From NCBI RefSeq assembly GCF_017811155.1, contig NZ_JACVCV010000011.1, positions 62,001 through 126,000 on the forward strand: 64,000 nucleotides of DNA. The letters run 5' to 3'. Of this stretch, positions 54,373-63,303 are shown piece by piece. A program made the position numbers and the translations under genes. The stretch is from Lunatimonas salinarum (lineage in GTDB: Bacteria; Bacteroidota; Bacteroidia; Cytophagales; Cyclobacteriaceae). Within the stretch, counting starts at the first letter, position 1, and every line of letters starts with the position of its first letter. Under the pieces are notes generated by a model, which was not told the DNA's origin, did not search any database, and worked only from the letters and a program-made list of their open reading frames with translations.

Positions 54373-55497
54373 TTATACGTAATTGCTCAGCATAACTGGC
54401 ATCACCAGCATCAGGATGTCTTCGTTGTCTTTCATATCCGATGGGGTGATCAGTCCCGCACGATTTGGCGCACTGAACTTCAAGGTAATCTCCCTGGAAT
54501 TGATATTGTTCAGCATTTCTACCAAAAACTTAGCGTTAAAACCGATCTCGATGTCCTCCCCCTCGTGCACGCAGCTTAAGCGTTCATTGGCTTCATTGGA
54601 GAAGTCCAGATCCTCTGCTGAGATCTGCAGTTCGCTACCCGTCAGTTTGAGCCTCACTTGGTGGGTAGTCTTGTTGGCATAAATGGAAATCCGACGAAGT
54701 GAGCCCAAAAATTCCAGCCTATCAATCGTCATGTCGTTATTGTTATCCAAGGGGATCACATTCTCATAATCGGGGAATCGCTCGTCAATGAGCCTACAGA
54801 TCATCTTGATATTGTTGAACTTGAAGTAGGCATTGGAACTGTTAAATTCCACGCTGACAGGCACATTATCCGAAGGAAGGGTTGCTTTGAGTAGATTGAG
54901 CGCCTTGCGAGGGATGATAATACTGGCCCCTTCAGAGGAAACTATATCCACTCGGCGATACCGGATTAGTCGGTGACCATCGGTGGCCACAAAAGTGGTG
55001 TTTGTGTCACTAAGGTTAACGTAAACCCCGGTCATCGCGGGTCTCAATTCATCCCCGCTCGTTGCAAAAATCGTATTATTGATGGCACTGCTCAACACCT
55101 CCGTGGACATATCGACCGTAGTTGCGTTGCTTACGACCGGTATTTTTGGAAAATCAGTCGCATTTTCTCCGGCCAACTTATAACGACCATTGTCTGAACT
55201 GATTTCAATGCTATAGGTTTCCTTGTCAATACTGAATGTCACAGGCTGCTCAGGCAGATTCTTTAAGGTCTCGATCAATATCTTGGCAGGAACGGCAATA
55301 TTTCCATCCTCTTTAGCTTCTACTTCTATATCCGTGATCATGGACGTCTGCAAATCAGAAGCGGTGACGGTAAGTTTGCTATCCTTAATTTCAAAAAGAA
55401 AATTTTCCAAGATGGGTACTACGGGGTTCGTGGTAACCACCCCGTTTATTGAGGACAGTTGCTTTAAAAGCGAAGAAGAAGAAACAATAAATTTCAT
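54373..55497 (-). CDS. dnaN: DNA polymerase III beta subunit (sliding clamp)
   Basis: 374 residues from the ATG at 55497 (MKFIVSSSSLLKQLSSI). The three-domain clamp fold has the usual GRYKLAGENATDFP in the middle domain, FVATDGHRLIRYR and the C-terminal MLVMPVMLSNYV, part of the partner-binding pocket. The clamp holds polymerases and mismatch-repair proteins on DNA and is loaded by the DnaX complex encoded 3-4 kb away on the same strand. The frame extends ten codons upstream, but the family start is MKF. Confidence 0.96.
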   Translation of the reverse strand: MKFIVSSSSLLKQLSSINGVVTTNPVVPILENFLFEIKDSKLTVTASDLQTSMITDIEVEAKEDGNIAVPAKILIETLKNLPEQPVTFSIDKETYSIEISSDNGRYKLAGENATDFPKIPVVSNATTVDMSTEVLSSAINNTIFATSGDELRPAMTGVYVNLSDTNTTFVATDGHRLIRYRRVDIVSSEGASIIIPRKALNLLKATLPSDNVPVSVEFNSSNAYFKFNNIKMICRLIDERFPDYENVIPLDNNNDMTIDRLEFLGSLRRISIYANKTTHQVRLKLTGSELQISAEDLDFSNEANERLSCVHEGEDIEIGFNAKFLVEMLNNINSREITLKFSAPNRAGLITPSDMKDNEDILMLVMPVMLSNYV

Positions 55498-55552
55498 TTG
55501 GATGTGATTTATATTTTTGGTCATCAAAGACCGTTAGAACTGGGCAAGGTAG

Positions 55553-55675
55553 CTATTTTCTGGCTGCCAAAATAACGGAATCGCGGTGATTTATCCAGTA
55601 TCCTACCGGCATTTTTTTTACCGCAACTTTTAACAGGGTAAATTTAAAAATAAAATCAGTAATGGCCTTGTTCAT
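55553..55675 (-). CDS. Possible small ORF between gldG and dnaN
   Basis: 40 codons, MNKAITDFIFKF to VILAARK, in the 222-base gap between the gldG stop and the dnaN start, in the same direction as both genes. Its composition is plausible for a small basic protein. I know no family for it and see no ribosome binding site or repeat of it. It may be chance. Confidence 0.2.
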   Translation of the reverse strand: MNKAITDFIFKFTLLKVAVKKMPVGYWINHRDSVILAARK

Positions 55676-55719
55676 CGTAATATTCCTTCGAAAGTTTTTC
55701 CAACCTATACCGAGGCGTA

Positions 55720-57411
55720 TTATTCGTGTATGGTATGTTCATACCGCCGCTTCCTAATGAAATATCGGCTAAATCCGAAAATGACCACCATGGCTACCGG
55801 CAATGCTACATTGATGAATTGCCAAAAAAAACGCTGATTAACCGATTTGACGCGGTTTAGGGGCCGAATCTGATAGTGCTTTGTGCGAGAGGCGATAATG
55901 CCGTCCGGATCGGAAAGGAATTGCAGCGCATGCTGCAAAAAAGCCCGGTTTGCTAATGGGGCTTCGGCAAATGGATCCTCTCCCAGTGGAAGTGGCTCCT
56001 TGCTGACAGGGTTCATCAAACTTTTCACAAAGCCTCCATCTCCGACCACCAGTACCCTGCCCTTGTCACCACGTTCCAGTAGCGCTGCCTGTTCGAAACC
56101 TTCAGGCAAGAAGCGATTTTTAAAATAGGAGGTAAAGGTTCCTTCAAGTAAGTAGGCCATTGGAAGTCTTGATAGGTCGAATGCTGCCATATCGGGTTCT
56201 TGCACCATGTCCTCAAATGCCACCCTGACAGGTGCCTGAAGGCGACGGGCATAGTCCGAAGAAAAAATCAGGGGGATTTTCCGTACACCTTCCGCCTTCA
56301 CGGTGTCCAGACTGCTAACGAAACGAAATTGCACCTGATCCAACCCTTTGGTAATCGGGTGGCTAGCCATACGGCCTGCCATGACATAAAATGGCCAAGG
56401 CAACGGTACTATCTGGGACTGATCCCCAAATTCCCCTGAGACAACCGGGTGATAGCCAAAATTGAGGTCTTGGATTAGGTCTCTATTGATTCGAATGCCA
56501 TACCGAAACAGCAGATCATCCAAGCCTGAGTCGAAAGGCATTGCCACGGTTCCATCCCCTCCTGCATCCGCAAGGTCTACCGCCATCTGATCGATAAAAA
56601 ACAACAGATTGCCACCATACATGAGGTACTGATCCAGCAAGTACTTTTCACGTTCATCAAACGGCTCTTGGGGCCCTGCAATGATTAGCGCTTCAAAATC
56701 CAACAGATCCTCTACGTTAGTCGCCTGCTCCAAAGGAACTTTATAAACTTCAAAATCATCGTTAAGGGCCTCCACCAGTCCAAATCCGTCATCTAGGGCC
56801 ATTTCACCGTGCCCCATCACCAATCCTACCGACCGCTGATACTTCGCAACCAGCCGCTTAATTGCCTGGCCCAACTCAAACTCCAGGTTTTCGATCGAAA
56901 GGTTGAGGATTTCATCGGGAGACATGCCTTTTTCTCCCTTGAGCAATAACGCTCCCACCTCAAATTCTTCGTTTCGCACCACAACTCCCGGAAATATCAA
57001 CCGGGACGTTTGACCTCCCTGTTGGGAAGCGAAGAGGTTGGTGGGCGTAATGCCATAATCCGCCAAAGCCAGGATATATTCCTGCTGAATATCCGCCGGC
57101 AACTCCAGCGGATTCTGGTAAAAAAACCGAATGGGTGTCGCACTGAATGCATCGAAGGTCTTCACCGTTTCTTCGATAGCCTTTTGAAAGCGGCGCATGC
57201 CACCGGGCAAATCTCCGGTGAGCAAAATCTCCACCTCCAAGGGTTCATCCAGAGCGGACAGCACCTCCCTGGTAGCCTCCGCCACGGAAAAGCGCTTTTC
57301 CTCCGTCAGATCCCAACGGAACCGTACAGTCTCCCCGAGTCCAAATGCCAGTAGCCAGGTCAAGACGATGACCAAAATAGTGCGCGCGATATTATTCATC
57401 TTTTGCATCAT
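55720..57411 (-). CDS. gldG: Gliding motility ABC transporter auxiliary subunit GldG
   Basis: 563 residues from the ATG at 57411. One membrane helix at about 10-27 and another near 532-550 flank a large periplasmic ABC_transp_aux domain, with VGLVMGHGEMALDDGF near 195. GldG works with GldF and GldA in an ABC complex needed for gliding in Flavobacterium johnsoniae. It overlaps gldF by 4 bases (ATGA). An upstream in-frame GTG at 57432 is less likely because the overlap start is conserved in such operons. Confidence 0.92.
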   Translation of the reverse strand: MMQKMNNIARTILVIVLTWLLAFGLGETVRFRWDLTEEKRFSVAEATREVLSALDEPLEVEILLTGDLPGGMRRFQKAIEETVKTFDAFSATPIRFFYQNPLELPADIQQEYILALADYGITPTNLFASQQGGQTSRLIFPGVVVRNEEFEVGALLLKGEKGMSPDEILNLSIENLEFELGQAIKRLVAKYQRSVGLVMGHGEMALDDGFGLVEALNDDFEVYKVPLEQATNVEDLLDFEALIIAGPQEPFDEREKYLLDQYLMYGGNLLFFIDQMAVDLADAGGDGTVAMPFDSGLDDLLFRYGIRINRDLIQDLNFGYHPVVSGEFGDQSQIVPLPWPFYVMAGRMASHPITKGLDQVQFRFVSSLDTVKAEGVRKIPLIFSSDYARRLQAPVRVAFEDMVQEPDMAAFDLSRLPMAYLLEGTFTSYFKNRFLPEGFEQAALLERGDKGRVLVVGDGGFVKSLMNPVSKEPLPLGEDPFAEAPLANRAFLQHALQFLSDPDGIIASRTKHYQIRPLNRVKSVNQRFFWQFINVALPVAMVVIFGFSRYFIRKRRYEHTIHE

Positions 57412-58127
57412 TTCCTTTCCACCACTCCCCACGTTAATGCCAACAGCGAAATAATTAAACCTAGAAAATAAAAGACATTTTGCGAGACAATCACCCCTCT
57501 ACTCATGCTTTCGTAATGGTAACTGAGGGATATCTCTTCCCAAAATAGCGCCCAACTCCCGGAACCAAGTGCCGCCAGGGAGGCGATCCCTACATAAAGA
57601 AGAAAACTGATGAAAACACCTATCACGAAAGCCACAATTTGATTGTCCGAAAGGGCCGAACTGAACATCCCTACGGCCGCAAAGGAGGCACTGATAAGGA
57701 GAAGCCCAATATAAGACCCGAAAAATGCCGCCGAATCTATATTCCCTACCGGATCGCCCAGTTGGTAAACACTATAATAGTACACCAACGTAGGCAAAAG
57801 TGCCAACAAAACAAGCACCAAGGAGGCCAAGTATTTGGCAAGCACTATCTGATATCCCTTAAGTGGGGTAGTCATCAAGATTTCCCAAGTTCCCGTCTTT
57901 TTCTCCTCCGCAATCATACGCATCGTAATGGCTGGAATCAAAAAAACCATAACCAATGGGGTATAGGAAAACAGCGATTCCAGATCGGCATAGCCGTATT
58001 CAATCACGCTGGTACCCGGAAACACCCATACGATCATCCCAATAGAAACCAAAAAAAGCACCAATACGATGTAACCACTGAGGTTATTAAAAAAGGCATT
58101 TATCTCCCGCCAGAAAAGACTCTTCAT
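57408..58127 (-). CDS. gldF: Gliding motility ABC transporter permease GldF
   Basis: 239 residues with six hydrophobic segments, of the ABC-2 permease type. The segment MRMIAEEKKTGTWEILMTTP near 67 is a mark of the family, and SLFWREINAFFNNLSGY opens the protein. It forms the membrane channel with GldG. The order gldA, gldF, gldG is contiguous with 4-base overlaps at both joints. Confidence 0.93.
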   Translation of the reverse strand: MKSLFWREINAFFNNLSGYIVLVLFLVSIGMIVWVFPGTSVIEYGYADLESLFSYTPLVMVFLIPAITMRMIAEEKKTGTWEILMTTPLKGYQIVLAKYLASLVLVLLALLPTLVYYYSVYQLGDPVGNIDSAAFFGSYIGLLLISASFAAVGMFSSALSDNQIVAFVIGVFISFLLYVGIASLAALGSGSWALFWEEISLSYHYESMSRGVIVSQNVFYFLGLIISLLALTWGVVERK

Positions 58128-59038
58128 TTACGTTGGGTTAATTCGTGAAAAACCGTCTCCAAACTTTGGGATTGCTGCTTTATTTCAACCAACGAAAGAC
58201 CCTTTTCCGCTATCAATCCCAGCACTTGCTTTCGTAAGTCTTGGGTACCCGGAGCTGGCACCAATAAAAATCGATTGGCCGATAATTCCCTTATCTCTCT
58301 TATGGGCAAATGTTGAAACCAGGTATGATCCAGCGTCTCCTCGGTCTCAAAAACAAGGCTTTCTCCCTTTCCGGAAGTAATCAAATGATGAAGCAGATCC
58401 TGCGCTACAACCTGACCTTTGTGGATGATTACGACCTTTTCACAGATCGCCTCCACCTCCTGCATGATGTGCGTACTTAATACCAACGTTTTCTCCTGTC
58501 CGATTTCCCGGATTAGTTTCCGGATTTCTACCAGTTGGTTTGGATCCAGCCCGGTAGTCGGTTCATCCAAAATGATGATATCCGGATCGTGAACCAGTGC
58601 CTTGGCCAATCCCACACGCTGCCGGTAACCCTTGGATAATTGGCTGATTTTCTTGGTTCCTTCCGGCAAAAGACCGCAGCGTTCCATTACATGACGTACC
58701 CGGCTCTCCAAATACCTCCGTTCCACCCCATAAAGTCCTCCTATAAATCGAAGAAATTCAGGAACGTACATATCCAAGTAAAGCGGGTTATGTTCAGGCA
58801 AGTAGCCTATCATCCTGCTGACGACCTTTGGATGCTTTTTTACCGACACCCCCTTGATCATTACGTCTCCCTGATCCGCTGCCAAATAGCCCGTAGCTAT
58901 CTTCATGGTCGTGGATTTACCAGCCCCATTGGGACCCAAGAAGCCCAGAATTTGACCTGGCTTTGCTTGAAAGGTTACGTTATCCAAGGCTTTCTGGGTA
59001 CCGTAGGATTTTGACAGTTGACTGACTTCTATTGACAT
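58124..59038 (-). CDS. gldA: Gliding motility ABC transporter ATP-binding protein GldA
   Basis: 304 residues. Walker A GPNGAGKSTT, the signature LSKGYRQRVGLAKAL and Walker B IIILDEPTTGLD form one ABC ATPase domain (about 1-215), followed by an ABC-2 type C-terminal domain. It gives energy to GldF/GldG. In F. johnsoniae gldA is not next to gldFG. Here it leads the operon. The call as GldA rests on this context. Confidence 0.88.
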   Translation of the reverse strand: MSIEVSQLSKSYGTQKALDNVTFQAKPGQILGFLGPNGAGKSTTMKIATGYLAADQGDVMIKGVSVKKHPKVVSRMIGYLPEHNPLYLDMYVPEFLRFIGGLYGVERRYLESRVRHVMERCGLLPEGTKKISQLSKGYRQRVGLAKALVHDPDIIILDEPTTGLDPNQLVEIRKLIREIGQEKTLVLSTHIMQEVEAICEKVVIIHKGQVVAQDLLHHLITSGKGESLVFETEETLDHTWFQHLPIREIRELSANRFLLVPAPGTQDLRKQVLGLIAEKGLSLVEIKQQSQSLETVFHELTQRK

Positions 59039-59120
59039 CTCTAAAACTCCACACTATAACGATAAAATTAACGATATCATTTTAAAAAATTGGAAAAACC
59101 CGAGATAAGGTAAAAGAGAA

Positions 59121-59147
59121 TAGACCCCGCTAAAAAAGCGAGGTCTA
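59121..59147 (-). terminator. Terminator after pgk (minus strand)
   Basis: TAGACCCCGCT (59121-59131) and AGCGAGGTCTA (59137-59147) pair in 10 of 11 positions around AAAAA. On the minus strand the stem is followed by UUCUCUUUU. It ends the pgk transcript, so gldA starts a new one. Confidence 0.7.
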
Positions 59148-59167
59148 GGTGTATGCGATCAAATAAA

Positions 59168-60367
59168 TTACGGTTCGAGTGCGGTAACACCAGGAAGTTC
59201 TTTGCCTTCCATCAGCTCCAAAAGGGCACCGCCTCCCGTGGATACATAAGAGACTTTATCTCCATAGCCGAATATATTTACAGCCGCGGCAGAATCACCT
59301 CCTCCAATGAGTGAAAAGGCGCCTGCTTGCGTTGCGTCTGCGATTGCCTCGGCTACTGCTTTAGTGCCCTGTTGAAAACTGCTCATCTCAAAGACACCCA
59401 TGGGACCGTTCCAGAGAATGGTTTTGGAATTTCGGATGATCTCCCCAAAAGAGGCAGCAGTCTCGGGCCCTATGTCAAGTCCCATCCAACCGTCTGGTAT
59501 TTGGCCTCGCTGAGCCAATCCCTGCTCTGCGTCATTGGCAAAGGCCTTAGACGTAACCGTATCCAATGGCAGCACCAAATTCACTCCTTTGGCTTTGGCC
59601 TTTTCCATTAGTTCCAATGCCAAATCCATCTTATCCGCCTCCAACAGGGAGTCACCGATGGTACCGCCTAGGGCTTTGGCAAATGTATAAGACATCCCTC
59701 CACCGATGATCAGGTTATCCACCTTATCCAAAAGACGTTCGATAATCAATATTTTGTCAGAAATCTTTGCTCCGCCCATAATGGCAGTAAAAGGACGTTC
59801 AGCACTACTCATTACCTTATCGGCATTTTCAAGTTCCGCCTGAAGCAAATATCCGGCCGCCTTGTCATTGAAAAACTTGGCAATTACAGCGGTAGAAGCA
59901 TGAGCCCTATGGGCGGTACCAAATGCATCGTTTACATAGATATCACCAAGTTTGGAAAGCTTTTCTGCGAATCCTTCGTCTCCCTTTTCCTCTTCTTTGT
60001 AAAATCGCAGGTTTTCAAGTAATAGGACCTCACCGGGATTGAGCCCTGCTGCAAGCTGGGTGACCTCAGTACCTATGCAGTCGGAGGCCACTTTTACTTT
60101 TAGCCCCAACGCCTTATTAAGCTCCACCACAATATGTCTCAAGGAAAATTTATCCTCCGGCCCTCCTTTTGGTCTCCCCAAATGGGACATTAATATGGCA
60201 GATCCACCATCCTTAAGGATCTTTTTTATGGTAGGAACGGCAGCCACGATACGGGTGTCGTCAGTCACTTGGAAGTTACTGTCCAAGGGGACATTGAAGT
60301 CAACCCGGATGAGTGCCTTCTTTCCCTTGAAATCAACATTATCTACGGTTTTGATTCTCTTATTCAT
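59168..60367 (-). CDS. pgk: Phosphoglycerate kinase
   Basis: 399 residues. The substrate motif RVDFNVPLD and [22 protein letters not shown] and the nucleotide-binding [10 protein letters not shown] are all in place. It makes ATP from 1,3-bisphosphoglycerate in glycolysis, or runs in reverse in gluconeogenesis. The gene follows sua5 by 34 bases and ends at the terminator at 59121-59147. No gap gene is adjacent. Confidence 0.97.
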   Translation of the reverse strand: MNKRIKTVDNVDFKGKKALIRVDFNVPLDSNFQVTDDTRIVAAVPTIKKILKDGGSAILMSHLGRPKGGPEDKFSLRHIVVELNKALGLKVKVASDCIGTEVTQLAAGLNPGEVLLLENLRFYKEEEKGDEGFAEKLSKLGDIYVNDAFGTAHRAHASTAVIAKFFNDKAAGYLLQAELENADKVMSSAERPFTAIMGGAKISDKILIIERLLDKVDNLIIGGGMSYTFAKALGGTIGDSLLEADKMDLALELMEKAKAKGVNLVLPLDTVTSKAFANDAEQGLAQRGQIPDGWMGLDIGPETAASFGEIIRNSKTILWNGPMGVFEMSSFQQGTKAVAEAIADATQAGAFSLIGGGDSAAAVNIFGYGDKVSYVSTGGGALLELMEGKELPGVTALEP

Positions 60368-60388
60368 ATTCGAAAACGATTAGTTGGT

Positions 60389-60396
60389 CAAATCTA
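60389..60396 (-). promoter_or_regulatory. -7 box candidate of pgk
   Basis: On the minus strand TAGATTTG matches TAnnTTTG, about 22 bases before the pgk ATG. No -33 TTTG at the right distance is seen inside the sua5 end, so it is weak. Confidence 0.3.
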
Positions 60397-60401
60397 ACAA
60401 A

Positions 60402-61364
60402 TTATCTAGCGGCCGCTCTTCTGAGGCGATCATTTATGGCTTTACCCAAATTTTTTTCCGGCAACTCCTCCGCCAAAATTACAGAAACCCCGGCCTTATC
60501 CAAAAACCTCATACCAGAAAATAGGTTTCTGGCTGCTTCGCCAAAATCTCCCTCAGGACTAAGAACCACCTTTTTACGGTCATCAATCCCTTGGTAGTCT
60601 TTAGTAAAGGACAATACAGCAAAATCCTCACCCTGACGGCCAAATTGAACTATCAACTCGTCCAAATCCCCTAGGACGACCGGTGTTCGCGGCGCATAAT
60701 GGCTCTTTAACATACCCGGTGACTTGGGATTACTACTGGATTGAGGTAAGATCAAAACCGGACCGACCACTTCTTCAATAGCGGAAACCGACAATCCCCC
60801 CAAACGGTAAATGATCAACTGCCCCTGCTCCAACCCGACAATGGTACTTTCCAAACCGACGGAACAATCTCCCCCATCCAACACGTACGGGATCCTATCG
60901 CCTAGCTGATCCTCTACATGTATCGCTCGCGTGGGGCTGATATATCCAAAAGGATTAGCACTAGGTGCCGCTAAGGGAAAATCCAGCACCTTCAACAAGG
61001 CCCTAGTCACCGGATGGGAAGGCACCCGGACAGCGACCGTATCCAGCCCGCTTGTAACTAGATCAGGGACAATATCCTTCTTAGGCAACAGTAAAGTCAA
61101 GGGGCCCGGCCAGAAAGCGTCCGCCAGTTTTCTCAATTCCTCCGGAAACTCCCGGATATAACGATACACTTGATCCGTATCTGCCACGTGCACAATCAAT
61201 GGATCGAAACTGGGCCGATTTTTTGTATCAAAAATCTTCGTTACCGCCACCGGATCAAGTGCATTTCCCGCCAATCCATACACTGTCTCCGTTGGGATGG
61301 CCACCAGCTCTCCTCCTTTTAAAATCGCCGCTGCCCTATGAATGTCGCTTCCAAGTTCTGCCAT
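60402..61364 (-). CDS. L-threonylcarbamoyladenylate synthase, long Sua5 type
   Basis: 320 residues from the ATG at 61364 (MAELGSDIHRAA). The YrdC domain (about 1-200) has AIPTETVYGLAG, FDTKNRPSFDPLIVH with the K/R of the family and SANPFGYISPT. The Sua5 domain (about 225-320) is complete. It makes threonylcarbamoyl-AMP for t6A37 of ANN-reading tRNAs. The start overlaps the stop of the TPR gene by one base (TAATG), so it is coupled. A start four codons earlier is less likely. Confidence 0.94.
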   Translation of the reverse strand: MAELGSDIHRAAAILKGGELVAIPTETVYGLAGNALDPVAVTKIFDTKNRPSFDPLIVHVADTDQVYRYIREFPEELRKLADAFWPGPLTLLLPKKDIVPDLVTSGLDTVAVRVPSHPVTRALLKVLDFPLAAPSANPFGYISPTRAIHVEDQLGDRIPYVLDGGDCSVGLESTIVGLEQGQLIIYRLGGLSVSAIEEVVGPVLILPQSSSNPKSPGMLKSHYAPRTPVVLGDLDELIVQFGRQGEDFAVLSFTKDYQGIDDRKKVVLSPEGDFGEAARNLFSGMRFLDKAGVSVILAEELPEKNLGKAINDRLRRAAAR

Positions 61365-62077
61365 TAGTCCGCACAAAATTCATCGATCCATTCCTTAGCG
61401 GCCGTGTAGCCCAAACTCAAGGCCATCTTGAGGTTGGCGCAGCCACCTTCCTTATCCCCGAGAGCACTCATCTCTGTGACACCCTTTAGATAAAACGCCG
61501 CCGCATTTCGCTTATCCAGATTTATTACTTCTGTCAGCGAAGCCATGGCTCCCATTGGGTCGTTGTTACCCAACTGTGCTTTGGCCTTGTTAAAATGTAC
61601 AATAGCCTGATTGGGGTTTGCCTGCAAAGCCATATCGAACTCAAAGAGCGCATCCTCATACGATTCCATCCCTAACAGTGCTAAGCCCCGGTTGTAATAG
61701 ATATCGGTTTGGTTTGGATCCAGTGCGCTTGCCCTATTGTAGTCCACTACGGCATTTCGAAATTCCTTTTTTTCTAATTGAGCATTACCCCTGTTGAAGA
61801 AAGGTTTATAGGAGGTGCTGTCCAGGGAGATCGCTTTGTCAAAAGCATCGACTGCTCGATCCCAATCCTGCTGCTCAAAGTAAGCCACACCCATCGCATT
61901 CCAAGCATTGGCCAACGTTTCGTCGGCCTCTACCGCTCTCGTCAGTAGGCTGACAGCCCTATTATAATCGCCCTGCTCTAATGCTTGCACTCCCTCTTCA
62001 AACAGTTTGTCCGGGGATGGGCTACAAGAATAAAGCCATAGCAGGGAAGCGGCAAAAAGCCAGCAGATGTTGCGCAT
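61364..62077 (-). CDS. TPR repeat lipoprotein
   Basis: 237 residues. Lipobox ending at Cys18 (WLYSC), then four to five TPR units of the AxxxxPxxxxxYYNRG kind, for example PNQTDIYYNRGLALL and PNQAIVHFNKAKAQL. It is a periplasmic or outer-membrane scaffold of unknown partner. It precedes sua5 with a coupled start. Confidence 0.88.
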   Translation of the reverse strand: MRNICWLFAASLLWLYSCSPSPDKLFEEGVQALEQGDYNRAVSLLTRAVEADETLANAWNAMGVAYFEQQDWDRAVDAFDKAISLDSTSYKPFFNRGNAQLEKKEFRNAVVDYNRASALDPNQTDIYYNRGLALLGMESYEDALFEFDMALQANPNQAIVHFNKAKAQLGNNDPMGAMASLTEVINLDKRNAAAFYLKGVTEMSALGDKEGGCANLKMALSLGYTAAKEWIDEFCAD

Positions 62078-62159
62078 GTTGTTTTTTTGGCAAAGATAGG
62101 GATTCTTCCCGTCTATTCCACGGCTAGCCCCCCAGTTTGGAGGGTGTCGCCCTCAGAAA

Positions 62160-62711
62160 CTACATGATTATTTCCGAACGACTTGTTTTATCCAGCATAC
62201 GAAGGATGGACAGATTTCCATTGACAAACGTTTCCACCATGTCAAATCCCACCCAAGCGAGTTCTTTGCTCTCTTTGCTGAGAATAAGTGGTTCATCCAT
62301 CTCCGCTTCAATCAAAAACCGGACGTCGTAGTGAAAGTGCTCTGCCACGTCTCCCCTTGCAGGAATCAGATGCCTGTCTATATCGAAGATGGTCCGATCC
62401 ACCAAGCGGAGAGAAGTCAAACCGCTTTCCTCTCTCGCCTCGGTAAGGCTTACCTCCAAAAGATTATCGTTTCCATCAGCATGCCCCCCCAACTGAAGCC
62501 ATTTATTCAGCTTTTTATGAAGGGTGAGCAGGGTGTGCGTGCGGGTTTTGTTTACAATCCATGCGGAAGCTGTGAAATGTCCCGCTGTCCGTTCTCTGCT
62601 GAAAGCCAATGGATGATCCACGAGATCAAGAAAATCGCGAACGAAATGCTGCTCCTCCTCAAAGACCGTTTTATAATGCTCCAGTAAAAACTTCAATTGG
62701 CTTCTGTTCAT
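62160..62711 (-). CDS. NUDIX hydrolase
   Basis: 183 residues from the ATG at 62711 (MNRSQLKFLLEHY). The NUDIX box is present but changed: G-x5-D-x7-TEAREESGL, with Asp for the first Glu and Thr for Arg, while the catalytic EExG is kept. The start at 62741 would overlap the upstream gene by 23 bases and is rejected. The substrate is unknown. Confidence 0.88.
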   Translation of the reverse strand: MNRSQLKFLLEHYKTVFEEEQHFVRDFLDLVDHPLAFSRERTAGHFTASAWIVNKTRTHTLLTLHKKLNKWLQLGGHADGNDNLLEVSLTEAREESGLTSLRLVDRTIFDIDRHLIPARGDVAEHFHYDVRFLIEAEMDEPLILSKESKELAWVGFDMVETFVNGNLSILRMLDKTSRSEIIM

Positions 62712-62718
62712 AACTGAC

Positions 62719-63303
62719 TTATCGTTTAAATACCCTTTCAATAAACTCGCTGAAAGGTTTTGCAGGCAAGTACATCCGGTCGGAATATACCGTTACCAAT
62801 AGTTTCAAGAAACTGGGCTTATTGTCAAGGGAAACCTTTTCGATACTTACGTTACCAAAAAGCTGATCGATAGGCTGATTCGGCATGGCAGAGGAAAACG
62901 GGGGCTTGTAGTACAACTTTTCTGTCATGCGAACCCGATCCGCCAATTCCTCCATTTTTCGGTCCAAACTTACCCGATGATATCCCAAAGCTAACAAACG
63001 GTCGCCAAAAGCAAAGAATAAATGCTGAAAATCGACAGGAGTCAAAGGCTTTTCATAGCTTATCGCCAATCCATTGGCATAAGGGCTATTCAACACATGT
63101 ACTTCGGGCTTCTTGTTGATCCCGATTGTTTTCAGGTGGTAGTTATTGTAAATCAAACTTAATACGCCTTCGCCTTCGTCAGAATCCATCCAAGCCAACG
63201 TCTCTGATGCTTCCTCCCGGGACTCCAGAAAATTCTCTTTATGGGATAGCTTCTTACTCCTTGTGGGAAAAAGCTTCCCTAACAGGTCGTCAATGTAGGT
63301 CAT
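62719..63303 (-). CDS. Conserved protein of unknown function, coupled to recQ
   Basis: 194 residues, soluble, no signal peptide. The N-terminal part has many charged residues (KKLSHKENFLESREEASE). The middle carries HLFFAFGDRLLALGYHRVSLDRK, and the end is PAKPFSEFIERVFKR. I do not recognise a family. Its ATG overlaps the recQ stop by 4 bases. The NUDIX gene follows 7 bases later. Confidence 0.75.
   Translation of the reverse strand: MTYIDDLLGKLFPTRSKKLSHKENFLESREEASETLAWMDSDEGEGVLSLIYNNYHLKTIGINKKPEVHVLNSPYANGLAISYEKPLTPVDFQHLFFAFGDRLLALGYHRVSLDRKMEELADRVRMTEKLYYKPPFSSAMPNQPIDQLFGNVSIEKVSLDNKPSFLKLLVTVYSDRMYLPAKPFSEFIERVFKR

Noticed and set aside
54373-55497. dnaN with nearby dnaX considered as a replication origin region
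   Set aside because: No dnaA gene and no visible cluster of DnaA boxes nearby; dnaX and dnaN are here without other origin marks.
57639-58148. 169-codon open frame on the plus strand opposite gldF
   Set aside because: Rich in His, Arg and Gln with no domain; gldF on the other strand is clear and joined to its neighbours by overlaps.
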